Source: GCA-016699445 sp964555055 (lineage in GTDB: Bacteria > UBA10199 > JACPAL01 > GCA-016699445). From it: 64,000 bases of DNA. Location of the stretch: the NCBI GenBank assembly GCA_964555055.1, contig CAZKQW010000004.1, positions 62,001-126,000 on the forward strand. The letters run 5' to 3'. The position numbers and the translations under genes are program-made. The notes under the pieces were generated by a model, which did no database searches, was not told the origin of the DNA, and saw only the letters and a program-made list of their open reading frames with translations. Below are positions 27,127 through 35,467 of this stretch, in pieces. Every line of letters starts with the position of its first letter. The stretch's first letter is position 1.

Positions 27127-27175
27127 ATAACAATTAAATGTTATTTATCAATATTAAATAACAATTATACGTTAT
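27127..27175 (-). promoter_or_regulatory. paired operator-like palindromes upstream of the ATPase gene
   Basis: ATAACAATTAAATGTTAT (27127-27144) and ATAACAATTATACGTTAT (27158-27175) are near-identical palindromes. They start 31 bases apart, close to three turns of the helix, in an AT-rich stretch 10 to 58 bases before the ATPase start. This is the layout of a binding site for a dimeric regulator that acts cooperatively. Confidence 0.5.
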
Positions 27176-27212
27176 GAAATATCCATGGGTTGATTTGACG
27201 AGTGTCTGCGCC

Positions 27213-27357
27213 GCCGACATGAAACGGATCCCCGGCGCGCCCGCATTGGACACCGTTCACGGAAATGACGCTGCGCGAGGTCCAGTTCGAGGCCTGGAAG
27301 CCTTACTTCAACATCGTGGATTTCAGTTATTAGAATCTGGAGTTGAGGGAGGAGTAG
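27213..27357 (+). pseudogene. second copy of the HNH gene 3' end
   Basis: The last 40 codons of the HNH gene are repeated from 27238. Over these 120 bases there are nine differences: six are synonymous, one turns the tryptophan codon in FSYWNLELREE to TAG, and two change the stop triplet. A weaker match continues left to about 27213 with an indel. The final 55 bases are nearly identical between copies. It is an allele-derived scar on the far side of the ATPase module. Confidence 0.85.
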
Positions 27358-27374
27358 ATTCCGAGTAACCTTTA

Positions 27375-28205
27375 TTATTTACAGGCAGCAAGCCATCTAG
27401 GAGCCATAGATGGATCTAAATTTAAGACGATGCCTTGCTGAGCCAATTCTCGAAAATACCTGGAAGTTCCTTTAAAGCTCCTTAAGAGTGCAGCATTAAC
27501 TTGAATGGAACCTTCATCTATGGCTTGGACAGGGATAAGGAAAATGCGGGTTCCTTTTATCTTAGAGGGTAGAGCCCAATGGAGGTAAGCATCTAAAATA
27601 CATCCCTGCTTGCCTTGCACCAAGTCATAATCGAAAACATGAAAAAATTTCTCGCCCTTTACCACTAGAGCCGCGTGAGGCAGAGCCCCGGTATCTTTGT
27701 AAGGGAATATATCCCTGTTTGCTTTAAGCGAAGTATTCAATAATAGGACATAAATTCTTGCCGATAGAGTGGGAGCTATGAATTTCGCGTGCCGCGCCAA
27801 TTTTAAGGAATTGCTAAAGCATCTATCTTCGACATGCCAATCATGGTTGTATTGCTGGCTGGAAACGTTCAGGTGCGTCGCGGCAACTAATTTTCTCCAA
27901 TCCGTGATATCATCGTCGTCTCCGAAGACCTCATTCAATGCGGGATTTATTAAGGCTAACTGTCTTAATCGTTGTTCTTCTGCCGCATTACCGTTGCTCA
28001 ATGATTCGCCGGTTTTATGGAAATGAGCTCTACCGCCCAAAATTCTCCCGAGTCTTACTGCCTCATCTCTTCCGATCAATCCACCTGAAACCAAGGCGGA
28101 TTGATAGCTACGGGCAGAAGGTACGATCTCAATAGGAGGAAGGTTGCTGGGCAATTGGTGATTGTATCTCCTATAAGCGAAGAATTCAGCTGTCGTGATG
28201 GGCAT
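27375..28205 (-). CDS. orphan protein, possible Cys-His-Asp glutamine deamidase/peptidase fold
   Basis: A 276-residue protein with no family recognised with certainty and no signal peptide or membrane helix. The centre has a candidate catalytic triad: C129 in VEDRCFSNSLKLA at the start of a helix, H177 in LPHAALVVKG, and D192 or D194 in HVFDYDL. The spacing and the HxALV strand resemble protein-glutaminase and transglutaminase-like folds. This is a visual resemblance only; a structural fold of another kind cannot be excluded. It stands alone, convergent with the HNH-tail scar and divergent from the helicase gene. Confidence 0.4.
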   Translation of the reverse strand: MPITTAEFFAYRRYNHQLPSNLPPIEIVPSARSYQSALVSGGLIGRDEAVRLGRILGGRAHFHKTGESLSNGNAAEEQRLRQLALINPALNEVFGDDDDITDWRKLVAATHLNVSSQQYNHDWHVEDRCFSNSLKLARHAKFIAPTLSARIYVLLLNTSLKANRDIFPYKDTGALPHAALVVKGEKFFHVFDYDLVQGKQGCILDAYLHWALPSKIKGTRIFLIPVQAIDEGSIQVNAALLRSFKGTSRYFRELAQQGIVLNLDPSMAPRWLAACK

Positions 28206-28326
28206 TGTTTTCCCTTTTTCACGCTTATCGATGATTGGTCGAATAAGTTGCGCGGACTTGCTGATTTTGAGTTTACTGAAGTTGAATATCCATAAAGTAA
28301 AAGCGGGTATATCCGAATCTTTGGAA

Positions 28327-28353
28327 TTGAAGCGGAGAATCTTCTGCTATAAA
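28327..28353 (+). promoter_or_regulatory. candidate extended -10 promoter of the helicase gene
   Basis: TGCTATAAA gives an extended -10 box at 28345-28353. TTGAAG lies 15 bases upstream. The ATG is 11 bases beyond the -10 box, so the mRNA would be leaderless or nearly so. No ribosome site is seen before the start. Confidence 0.4.
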
Positions 28354-28364
28354 GCGCACGCCCT

Positions 28365-31300
28365 ATGCAAATGAACCCCGAACAACTCGAGGCCGTCCAC
28401 CATCTCGACGGGCCGCTTTTGATCCTGGCGGGCGCCGGCAGCGGCAAGACGCGCGTGATCACGCAGCGCATCGCGCACATGATCCGCGAATGCGGCATTC
28501 CGCCGCGGAACATCCTCGCGGTGACCTTCACGAACAAGGCGGCCGACGAGATGAAGCATCGGGTGGGGCAGACGCTCGGGAGCCGCGCCTACGAGACGTT
28601 CATTTCGACGTTTCACTCTCTGTGCGTGCGCATCCTGCGCGCCTCTTTGTCGGAGACGCAGAGGCAGTTCGTGATCTACGACGACGGCGACTCCACGACG
28701 TTGATCAAGGAAGCCCTCGAGGAGCTGAAGCTCGACGAGAAGAGCTTCAACCCCAAGGCCATCAACGGACGCATCCAATCCGCGAAGAACGAGATCATCA
28801 CGCCGGCCCAATACGCGACAAACGCCAGCGACTACTTCGAGTCCAAGGTGGCGGATATTTACGCCCTCTACGAAAAGAAGCTGGCGCAGAACAATGCCTT
28901 GGATTTCGGCGATTTGATCTTCAAGACCGTCCTTCTCTTCCGCGAGAGGCCGGACATCTTGGAGAATTACCGGGGGCTTTGGAAGTACATCATGATCGAC
29001 GAGTACCAGGACACGAACAAGGCCCAGTACGTCCTCACGCGCCTCCTCGCCGAGCCGTTGAAGAACCTCTGCGTGGTGGGGGACGACGATCAATGCCTTA
29101 TAGGCAATAGTCGCATCACAATGAAAGACGGGAAGTCGAAGCTCATCAAAAATGTCCAGGTGGGCGATGAAGTCATGGCCTGTTATGGGAGTGGTGATTT
29201 TCGGCCCGCGCATGTGACGAAAACTTTCGTGAAGAAATACCGGGGACCGGGCGTCATTATTGAACTCGAGTCGGGTCGTAAGCTGACCAGTACGCCGGAA
29301 CACACTCATTTCGCGGGATATCGGTTAGGACGGGTCCCGCAAACTTATTTTACCTATCTCATGCATAAAAAAGGCCTGGGGTGGCGCTTAGGAACATCTC
29401 AAGTTTATACGGCCGGGCAGAAAAAGCCGATGGTGGGATTTGCTCAACGATCTCTCCATGAACACGCCGATGCTTTGTGGGTTGTCGGTACCCATTCTAA
29501 TGAAAATGACGCGCGGACCGAGGAGTATATCCTATCTCTCAAATACGCTTTACCCACGCTGCCTTTTACCCCGAGAAAAGGAAAGGCAGTGAATGGCTTA
29601 GTGCATGATTCTCGCTATATTTCACGCATATTCAATGCATTCGATACGGAAAGCAGTGCCCGCCAATTATTGTCGGATAAGAGTTTGTCTCATGAACACC
29701 CGCATCATAGGCCGCGTTCTCGGAATGCGAAACGGCGTAATGTCGTCGTCACTCTCTGCGGAGATAGACGCGCCCGTACTCCTATGCACCGTATCTCGAT
29801 CGTGGGCAACGACGAGGCGGGGCGTGAAGAACTAAAAAAACTCGGATTTTCGGTCCGTCAGGCTAAGAAAAACTCAAGAAGTTGGCGGTTTGAAAGTTGT
29901 TATAAGGACTTTGCGGAAGTGGAACGTTTGCTTCAGTTGCTGAGAAGGGCTTTTGAAATAGAGGTTTTTTTCATGGCTCGGTTCGGTAAAGCTTCAAAAG
30001 AAAAATTCACCAACTCGCTTCCCTTTTTGCCCGCATCTTCCGTTCTTCCTGGGATGATCATGTTTGATGGAAAAGGTGATTACGATGTGGTGAGGGGTGT
30101 TAGAAGAATCGAGATGAACGAGAAAGTGTATGATTTGAATGTCGAGCATACGCATAACTTCATTGCCAACGGCATCATCACTCACAATTCCATCTACCGA
30201 TGGCGTGGCGCGGACATCCAGAACATCCTGAACTTCGAGCATGATTTCCCCGGCTGCAAGGTGATCCGCCTCGAACAGAACTACCGTTCGACGCAGACGA
30301 TCCTGAAGCTCGCGAACGCCGTCATCTCCAAGAACAAGGAGCGGAAGGGAAAGAACCTCTGGACCGACAATAGCCACGGGGACCGGGCGTATATTTATTA
30401 CGCCCAGGACGAGCGCGACGAGGCTCGGTTCGTGGTGGGAGAGATCCAGAAAATCAACCAAGCGGCCGGCGTTAAATACAGCGACATGGCCATCTTCTAC
30501 AGGACTAACGCTCAGTCGCGCGTCTTCGAAGAGGAGTTGAGGCGCCAGCGCGTGCCTTATACGATCTTCGGCGGCGTGAAATTCTACGATCGGAAGGAAA
30601 TCAAGGACGTCATCTCCTACCTGCGCGTGATCGTGAACCCGAAGGACTCGCTCAACCTGAAGCGAATCATCAACGTCCCCGCACGCGGCCTCGGGGACAA
30701 GGCCGTGAGCCACCTAGAGTATTTTTCTAGCGACCACGACGCGCCCCTCTACGAGGCCCTCTCCCACATCGACGATCTGCCGGGCGTGACGGCCCTGGCC
30801 CGGAATAAGCTGAGGGCCTTCCATCAAGTGATGGAAGGGCTAAAGGCGCACTTGAATGAGAACCCCCATCTCGTGGCGGGCCTCCTGAAAAAAGTCATGG
30901 AGGATTCGGGTTATTTCGAGATGCTCCAGAAGGAACGAACGACGGAATCCGAAAGCCGCTTGGAAAACCTCCAGGAATTTTTGACCGTTGCCGAGGAGTT
31001 CGAAAAATCTAACGAAGCCCCGACCCTAGCCCTTTTCCTCGATCAATTGGCCTTGGTGGGCCAGACCGACACGTACGATCCGGAAAAAGGCGTTTTACCC
31101 ATGATGACCCTGCATTTGGCGAAGGGGCTTGAGTTTCCTTTCGTGTTCCTGGTGGGGATGGAGGAGGGGCTTTTCCCCCATTCCCGTTCCTTGGACGTCT
31201 GGGAAGAGATGGAGGAGGAGCGGCGCATCTGCTACGTGGGCATCACGCGGGCGCGCGAACGGCTCTACATGAGCCTCGCCCAAAGGCGCCATCTGTACGG

Positions 31301-31661
31301 AGGCGACCAGTTTAACCCGCCGTCGCGTTTTCTCGAGGAGATGCCGGGCGATCTGGTGGAAAGGCACGAAGCCCAGCCGTCCTTCTCCGCGGGCCGAGGT
31401 TTCGGCCGTCGCCGTTTCGACGAGGACGACGTCGCCGATTTTTCGCCGTCCTATGATTTTGACCAACGGTCGTTTGAAGATAGGGGCGAGGACCAAAAAT
31501 CCCCTTACCGCATCGGAGCCCAAGTCTCCCACCCCGCCTTCGGACGCGGCGTGATCAAGCGCAGCGAAGGGAAGGGCGAGCAAGAGAAGGTGACCGTCTA
31601 TTTCAACAACGGTCAGGTGAAGACGCTGATGGTAAAGTTTGCGAATTTGGCCGTTGAGTGA
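28365..31661 (+). CDS. pcrA: PcrA/UvrD-type DNA helicase precursor with intein
   Basis: A 1098-residue superfamily 1A helicase precursor; removal of the intein (residues 244-608) leaves about 733 residues, normal for PcrA/UvrD. Extein motifs are Q-motif NPEQLEAV, Walker A AGAGSGKT (motif I), VTFTNKAADEM (Ia), IDEYQDTN (II), VGDDDQ/SIYRWRGAD (III, broken by the intein), EQNYRST (IV), MMTLHLAKGLEF (V) and VGITRARERLY (VI). The C-terminus is a Tudor-like domain opening GAQVSHPAFGRG. It unwinds DNA in repair and replication restart. A second ATG lies six bases downstream of the chosen one. Confidence 0.92.
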   Translation: MQMNPEQLEAVHHLDGPLLILAGAGSGKTRVITQRIAHMIRECGIPPRNILAVTFTNKAADEMKHRVGQTLGSRAYETFISTFHSLCVRILRASLSETQRQFVIYDDGDSTTLIKEALEELKLDEKSFNPKAINGRIQSAKNEIITPAQYATNASDYFESKVADIYALYEKKLAQNNALDFGDLIFKTVLLFRERPDILENYRGLWKYIMIDEYQDTNKAQYVLTRLLAEPLKNLCVVGDDDQCLIGNSRITMKDGKSKLIKNVQVGDEVMACYGSGDFRPAHVTKTFVKKYRGPGVIIELESGRKLTSTPEHTHFAGYRLGRVPQTYFTYLMHKKGLGWRLGTSQVYTAGQKKPMVGFAQRSLHEHADALWVVGTHSNENDARTEEYILSLKYALPTLPFTPRKGKAVNGLVHDSRYISRIFNAFDTESSARQLLSDKSLSHEHPHHRPRSRNAKRRNVVVTLCGDRRARTPMHRISIVGNDEAGREELKKLGFSVRQAKKNSRSWRFESCYKDFAEVERLLQLLRRAFEIEVFFMARFGKASKEKFTNSLPFLPASSVLPGMIMFDGKGDYDVVRGVRRIEMNEKVYDLNVEHTHNFIANGIITHNSIYRWRGADIQNILNFEHDFPGCKVIRLEQNYRSTQTILKLANAVISKNKERKGKNLWTDNSHGDRAYIYYAQDERDEARFVVGEIQKINQAAGVKYSDMAIFYRTNAQSRVFEEELRRQRVPYTIFGGVKFYDRKEIKDVISYLRVIVNPKDSLNLKRIINVPARGLGDKAVSHLEYFSSDHDAPLYEALSHIDDLPGVTALARNKLRAFHQVMEGLKAHLNENPHLVAGLLKKVMEDSGYFEMLQKERTTESESRLENLQEFLTVAEEFEKSNEAPTLALFLDQLALVGQTDTYDPEKGVLPMMTLHLAKGLEFPFVFLVGMEEGLFPHSRSLDVWEEMEEERRICYVGITRARERLYMSLAQRRHLYGGDQFNPPSRFLEEMPGDLVERHEAQPSFSAGRGFGRRRFDEDDVADFSPSYDFDQRSFEDRGEDQKSPYRIGAQVSHPAFGRGVIKRSEGKGEQEKVTVYFNNGQVKTLMVKFANLAVE
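29094..30188 (+). other. in-frame intein in helicase motif III
   Basis: 365 residues inserted between Gln and Ser of DDDQ/S. It begins with Cys (CLIGNSRI), has a TPEHTHFAG block B, and ends VYDLNVEHTHNFIANG...THN with the +1 Ser of the extein, so all splicing residues are present. The middle 200 residues show no LAGLIDADG motif. They carry a histidine-rich HEHPHHRPRS segment and a TLCGDRR block, which may be a different endonuclease or a relic of one. Splicing is needed for a working helicase. Confidence 0.92.
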
Positions 31662-31669
31662 GGCCAGGC

Positions 31670-34105
31670 CTAAGGATGCGCCGCCGTGTTGGCCGCGGCA
31701 TGATCGAGCCTGGAGAGGATCCCTTTCATCGCCGCATCATGGATCAAGAAAGGTTCATGGGCGATGACCCATTCGGCCAGGACTTGCCTTAACCGATCGG
31801 CGTCGCCGTCGGTTTGATGGACGAGGCATAGGAAGTGCCGCCAAGCCCAAGGGGCTTTCGACTTCGCCTTCAGCAACGCGAGGGCGATATCCAAGACATA
31901 GCTGGGTTTATCGCCCAAAAGCAGCATCTTCTCCCTGAAACCATCATACCAAAGCCCCGCTCTTTGGGCCGGAGGAATTTCCGTCCATGTCCTGACGGCG
32001 TATCCGATGCCGGCTTTCTCCAAGGCGACCGTCTCACCGGTGACCATATCCGTGAAAGAACCTTCCTTGCGTCTCTCTTGCTTGCGGTACTTCGAAACGG
32101 CATCGCGGATTTTATTCCCCTCTTCGTTGGGAAGCGCGAAATAAGTACGGGTCGGCGTTTGGAGGCAAAAAGCGTTTTCCCAAAGATCCTTCCACGTGTC
32201 CGGGGAGGCGACGCCGAGTCCCTCGGCTAAGATCCTTCTTTTTGCACGCACGAGGGTAGGCACCTCAAAATCGGGGGTTTTCTCGAGGATTTTCGGCCAA
32301 ACGAGATCGAAAGACACCAGGCCCATGACTTTTTGCAGATTGAGGGCCAAGGAAAAATCCATGGCGGCAAGGGCATCCGAAAAAACCGCGTTTAAATAGA
32401 GCATGAGATCGAAGAGGTTGATGCCTGCCGCGAAAGTATGGCCATTGTATTCGGGAGATAGCCTAAGCCGGTTTTTTCTAACGTAGTTCCGCACCGCCTC
32501 TCCGAGCCAGTCGATATGGCCGGACCCGACGACCCTAGCCATCTTCGTCATGTACTGCGCCGCATCCCTAGCGATTTTCGGGGAAAGGAACATCCTTTGA
32601 AGCCATCTCTCCCGGCATTTCAGGAAAGCCGTTATCGCCGATACGTCTAAGGGGTGGGCGGACCAATTTTTAAAGCTCGAGTAGTAGTCGTCGGTATCCC
32701 GAATGACTTCGATGTCGTCCCTTTTGAAAACGGCCGGGTCGACATAGGTGAGAGTCAAGAACATGAGGTATATCTTGATGCGCGAAAAACTATGTTTGCC
32801 CATCTCCTCGGGAGGAATTTTATCGGTCATCCAAGTCAACGCCGTTTGATCCCGGCCAAAAAGAGTGACTTCGGGGATCATGGCGAGCCGCAATCTTTCT
32901 CCCGCATCCACACGATGGAAGTAATAGTGCAAGGCGGCTGGACAAGCGTCTTTGATATCGCTCAACTGGCCGCGACCCCAAGAAAACGCCTTCATCGGAG
33001 ATGGAGCGTCGATGGCGGGAGGGAGCTCCATCCTTTCCTCTAAACCCGCTAAGTGTGGCGCAAGGACAAAAGAGGCTAATCCCTCGAGCTCGGTGCGGAT
33101 AACTTCGATAAAGCCATTAACGCCCGCTTTTAAGGCTTCCTTACGCTCGGAAATGCGAAACTCCGCCATTCGCGGCGAAAAAGCATCGACAGTTTTCGAC
33201 AAAGTCTTCGCTTGATCCCGAAGATCCCTCAAGAGGGCGACGCGTTCATGGATGGCGGCCGGGACGGCGGCGACCGCCGCCTTCACTTCCTCGAGGCTAT
33301 AGGGCTCATTCCGGTATCCAAAACGAAGCTCCCCATAGGTCTCACCGATCGCGGGCGTCGCGCCCCATTTCTCCCTCAATTTGAAGAAGTCTACTGTCAT
33401 CTTCCGGACCTGTTCGAACGCCTCGAAAGCCGCCGCCGTTTCCTCGGGCTCGTTCTGGAAACGCAACAATCGCTCCCGAACGGTGGCGGCCTGTTCTTTT
33501 AATTTTCCTAAGCCTTCCTCGATCCGCCTCGCGTCGCTATGGGTGGATTCCAGGGGAGGGAGGTCTTCCAGATCTCGCTGGACGGCTTCGAGTCGTTCTA
33601 AGAGGGAAGCGACGGCACCCGTCGCCGCCTCGGGTTCCCACCCGAGGTCTTCGATGTGGTCTTCAAGGGAAACCAGGAATGCCTCAACCCCCTGGCAATA
33701 AACGGTCAAATACTCGACGCCCTTTTGAACCAGATCTTCGTCCTCTTTAGCTCCGATGAAAACCGCTAAAGCTCCGATGGCCCCGGTATTCATTTTCCGG
33801 TCTCTGATAAGGCCTCTGAGGTGCTCGGGTGTGACTTGGATGGGCTGCACGCCCAAGAGCTTCTCGAGGAACGGCGCCATCGCACCGTTGCGGGTGACTA
33901 GGCTATCCTTGAGATCGATGAACTTCTGTATGGCAGGCTCTCGGCGGAGAGGGCTTAATTGAGCCTGATCCGCATCGATGCGGTTCCATCCGACATCCGG
34001 GGTTAAGTAACCGAATCGGGGCGTTGGAAAAAGGAGATCCATAACGTTTCCACCCTTTCTCGCTTTCTCGAGGAAAAGGTTGCGCGTTTTTTGTTTTACA
34101 TTCAT
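31670..34105 (-). CDS. orphan 811-residue cytoplasmic protein
   Basis: No family recognised. The ATG is preferred to a TTG nine bases upstream; neither has a ribosome site. The protein is largely helical. Residues about 170-240 have heptad-like spacing (LLERLEAVQRDLEDL, RRIEEGLGKLKEQ) and may form a coiled coil, and the second half has hydrophobic helices but no convincing membrane segment or signal peptide. It is convergent with the helicase gene, eight bases apart, and divergent from trpB with 27 bases between start codons, so the promoters overlap coding sequence. Composition is like its neighbours. Confidence 0.65.
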   Translation of the reverse strand: MNVKQKTRNLFLEKARKGGNVMDLLFPTPRFGYLTPDVGWNRIDADQAQLSPLRREPAIQKFIDLKDSLVTRNGAMAPFLEKLLGVQPIQVTPEHLRGLIRDRKMNTGAIGALAVFIGAKEDEDLVQKGVEYLTVYCQGVEAFLVSLEDHIEDLGWEPEAATGAVASLLERLEAVQRDLEDLPPLESTHSDARRIEEGLGKLKEQAATVRERLLRFQNEPEETAAAFEAFEQVRKMTVDFFKLREKWGATPAIGETYGELRFGYRNEPYSLEEVKAAVAAVPAAIHERVALLRDLRDQAKTLSKTVDAFSPRMAEFRISERKEALKAGVNGFIEVIRTELEGLASFVLAPHLAGLEERMELPPAIDAPSPMKAFSWGRGQLSDIKDACPAALHYYFHRVDAGERLRLAMIPEVTLFGRDQTALTWMTDKIPPEEMGKHSFSRIKIYLMFLTLTYVDPAVFKRDDIEVIRDTDDYYSSFKNWSAHPLDVSAITAFLKCRERWLQRMFLSPKIARDAAQYMTKMARVVGSGHIDWLGEAVRNYVRKNRLRLSPEYNGHTFAAGINLFDLMLYLNAVFSDALAAMDFSLALNLQKVMGLVSFDLVWPKILEKTPDFEVPTLVRAKRRILAEGLGVASPDTWKDLWENAFCLQTPTRTYFALPNEEGNKIRDAVSKYRKQERRKEGSFTDMVTGETVALEKAGIGYAVRTWTEIPPAQRAGLWYDGFREKMLLLGDKPSYVLDIALALLKAKSKAPWAWRHFLCLVHQTDGDADRLRQVLAEWVIAHEPFLIHDAAMKGILSRLDHAAANTAAHP

Positions 34106-34132
34106 CGGGATCAAAAATAAGTCTCACAAGCT

Positions 34133-35326
34133 ATGGCGAACCTTCCCGATTCCCGCGGTCACTTCGGTATTTTCGGCGGCCAGTACGTGGCGGAGACGTT
34201 GATGCCGGCCCTCCGCGAGCTGGAGGCGGCTTACCGCAAATGGGCGCGGAACCCGTCTTTTCTGAAAGAGCTGAATGGACTCCTCAAGGACTACGTCGGC
34301 CGCCCGACGCCGCTTTATTTCGCGGCCAATCTCACCAAGAAAATCGGCGGCGCGAAGATTTACCTGAAACGCGAAGACCTCTGCCACACCGGCGCCCATA
34401 AGGTGAATAACACGCTCGGTCAGTGCCTGCTCGCCAAGCGCATGGGCAAGGAACGGGTCATCGCCGAGACGGGCGCCGGGCAGCACGGCGTCGCGACGGC
34501 AACGATGACGACTTTCCTCAATCAGGAATGCATGGTTTACATGGGGGCCGAAGACGTACAGCGCCAGTCGCTCAACGTCTTCCGCATGAAGCTCCTGGGA
34601 GCCCAGGTCACCGCCGTGCATTCGGGCACGAAGACCTTGAAGGACGCCTTGAACGAAGCCTTGCGCGACTGGATCACGAACATTCGGACGACGTATTATT
34701 GCATCGGTTCGGTCACGGGCCCGCACCCGTACCCGATGATCGTGCGCGATTTTCAATCCATCATCGGTAAGGAAACGAGAAAGGATATTCTGAAAAAGGA
34801 AGGGCGTTTGCCCGACGTCGTGATGGCGTGCGTCGGCGGCGGTTCGAACGCGATGGGGCTTTTCTATCCTTTCATCAAAGATAAAAAGGTGAAGATCGTC
34901 GGTGTGGAAGCGGCGGGCAAGGGATTGCACACCCACGAACAAGCGGCGACCTTAGTGAACGGGCGTGTGGGCGTCCTCCACGGCTCCAAATCCTATCTCT
35001 TGCAGGACGACGACGGCCAAATCATCCCCACCCATTCGATCTCCGCGGGCCTCGATTATCCGGGCGTGGGTCCCGAGCATAGTTATCTGAAGGAAACCAA
35101 ACGGGCCGAGTACGTCGGCGTGACCGACGAGGACGCCATGAAGGCGTTCGAGACCCTCTGCCAGACCGAAGGCATTATTCCAGCCATTGAGTCCTCGCAC
35201 GCGGTCGCTTACGCGGTCCAACTCGCTCAGAAGCTCCCCAAAAGTAAAATCATCGTCGCGAACCTCTCGGGCCGCGGCGACAAGGACATGGGCACGGCGG
35301 CCCAATATTTCCAGGTTGGTTTGTAA
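34133..35326 (+). CDS. trpB: tryptophan synthase beta chain
   Basis: TrpB, 397 residues, the PLP enzyme that joins indole to serine in the alpha2-beta2 complex. It opens DSRGHFGIFGGQYVAETLMP, carries the PLP lysine in HTGAHKVNN, the ETGAGQHGVATAT block, the phosphate-binding CVGGGSNAMG and the C-terminal NLSGRGDKD. It is the first gene of a trpB-SDR-trpA group. The other trp genes are not in the window. Confidence 0.96.
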   Translation: MANLPDSRGHFGIFGGQYVAETLMPALRELEAAYRKWARNPSFLKELNGLLKDYVGRPTPLYFAANLTKKIGGAKIYLKREDLCHTGAHKVNNTLGQCLLAKRMGKERVIAETGAGQHGVATATMTTFLNQECMVYMGAEDVQRQSLNVFRMKLLGAQVTAVHSGTKTLKDALNEALRDWITNIRTTYYCIGSVTGPHPYPMIVRDFQSIIGKETRKDILKKEGRLPDVVMACVGGGSNAMGLFYPFIKDKKVKIVGVEAAGKGLHTHEQAATLVNGRVGVLHGSKSYLLQDDDGQIIPTHSISAGLDYPGVGPEHSYLKETKRAEYVGVTDEDAMKAFETLCQTEGIIPAIESSHAVAYAVQLAQKLPKSKIIVANLSGRGDKDMGTAAQYFQVGL

Positions 35327-35353
35327 GGAATATCGATTCTTTTCCTTAAAAAT

Positions 35354-35372
35354 TGTACAAATAATTTGTACA
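35354..35372. promoter_or_regulatory. perfect inverted repeat between trpB and the SDR gene
   Basis: TGTACAAA-TAA-TTTGTACA is an 8-base perfect inverted repeat with a 3-base centre in an otherwise empty 141-base gap. The form suits a dimeric repressor site that controls the SDR-trpA pair. It could also be a weak hairpin. Confidence 0.35.
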
Positions 35373-35467
35373 TTCTTTTGTCTGAAAACGCTCAAAGGCC
35401 TCGCCTGTGTTGATCGGAGAAAAAGTTGCGGCCTTTTTGAAGATCGTGCAGGAGACAGGCTCTTTTT

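Noticed and set aside
28347..29309. Long open frame on the minus strand across the helicase gene.
   Set aside because: It is a mirror of the high-GC coding strand of pcrA. The translation is rich in R, H, V and D and matches no protein type. Similar mirror frames over leuS, glmU and glmS were set aside for the same reason.
35391..35436. AAAGGCC and GGCCTTTTT around a 30-base loop between trpB and the SDR gene, terminator-like.
   Set aside because: The loop is too long and the stem only seven pairs, so it is not convincing as a terminator.
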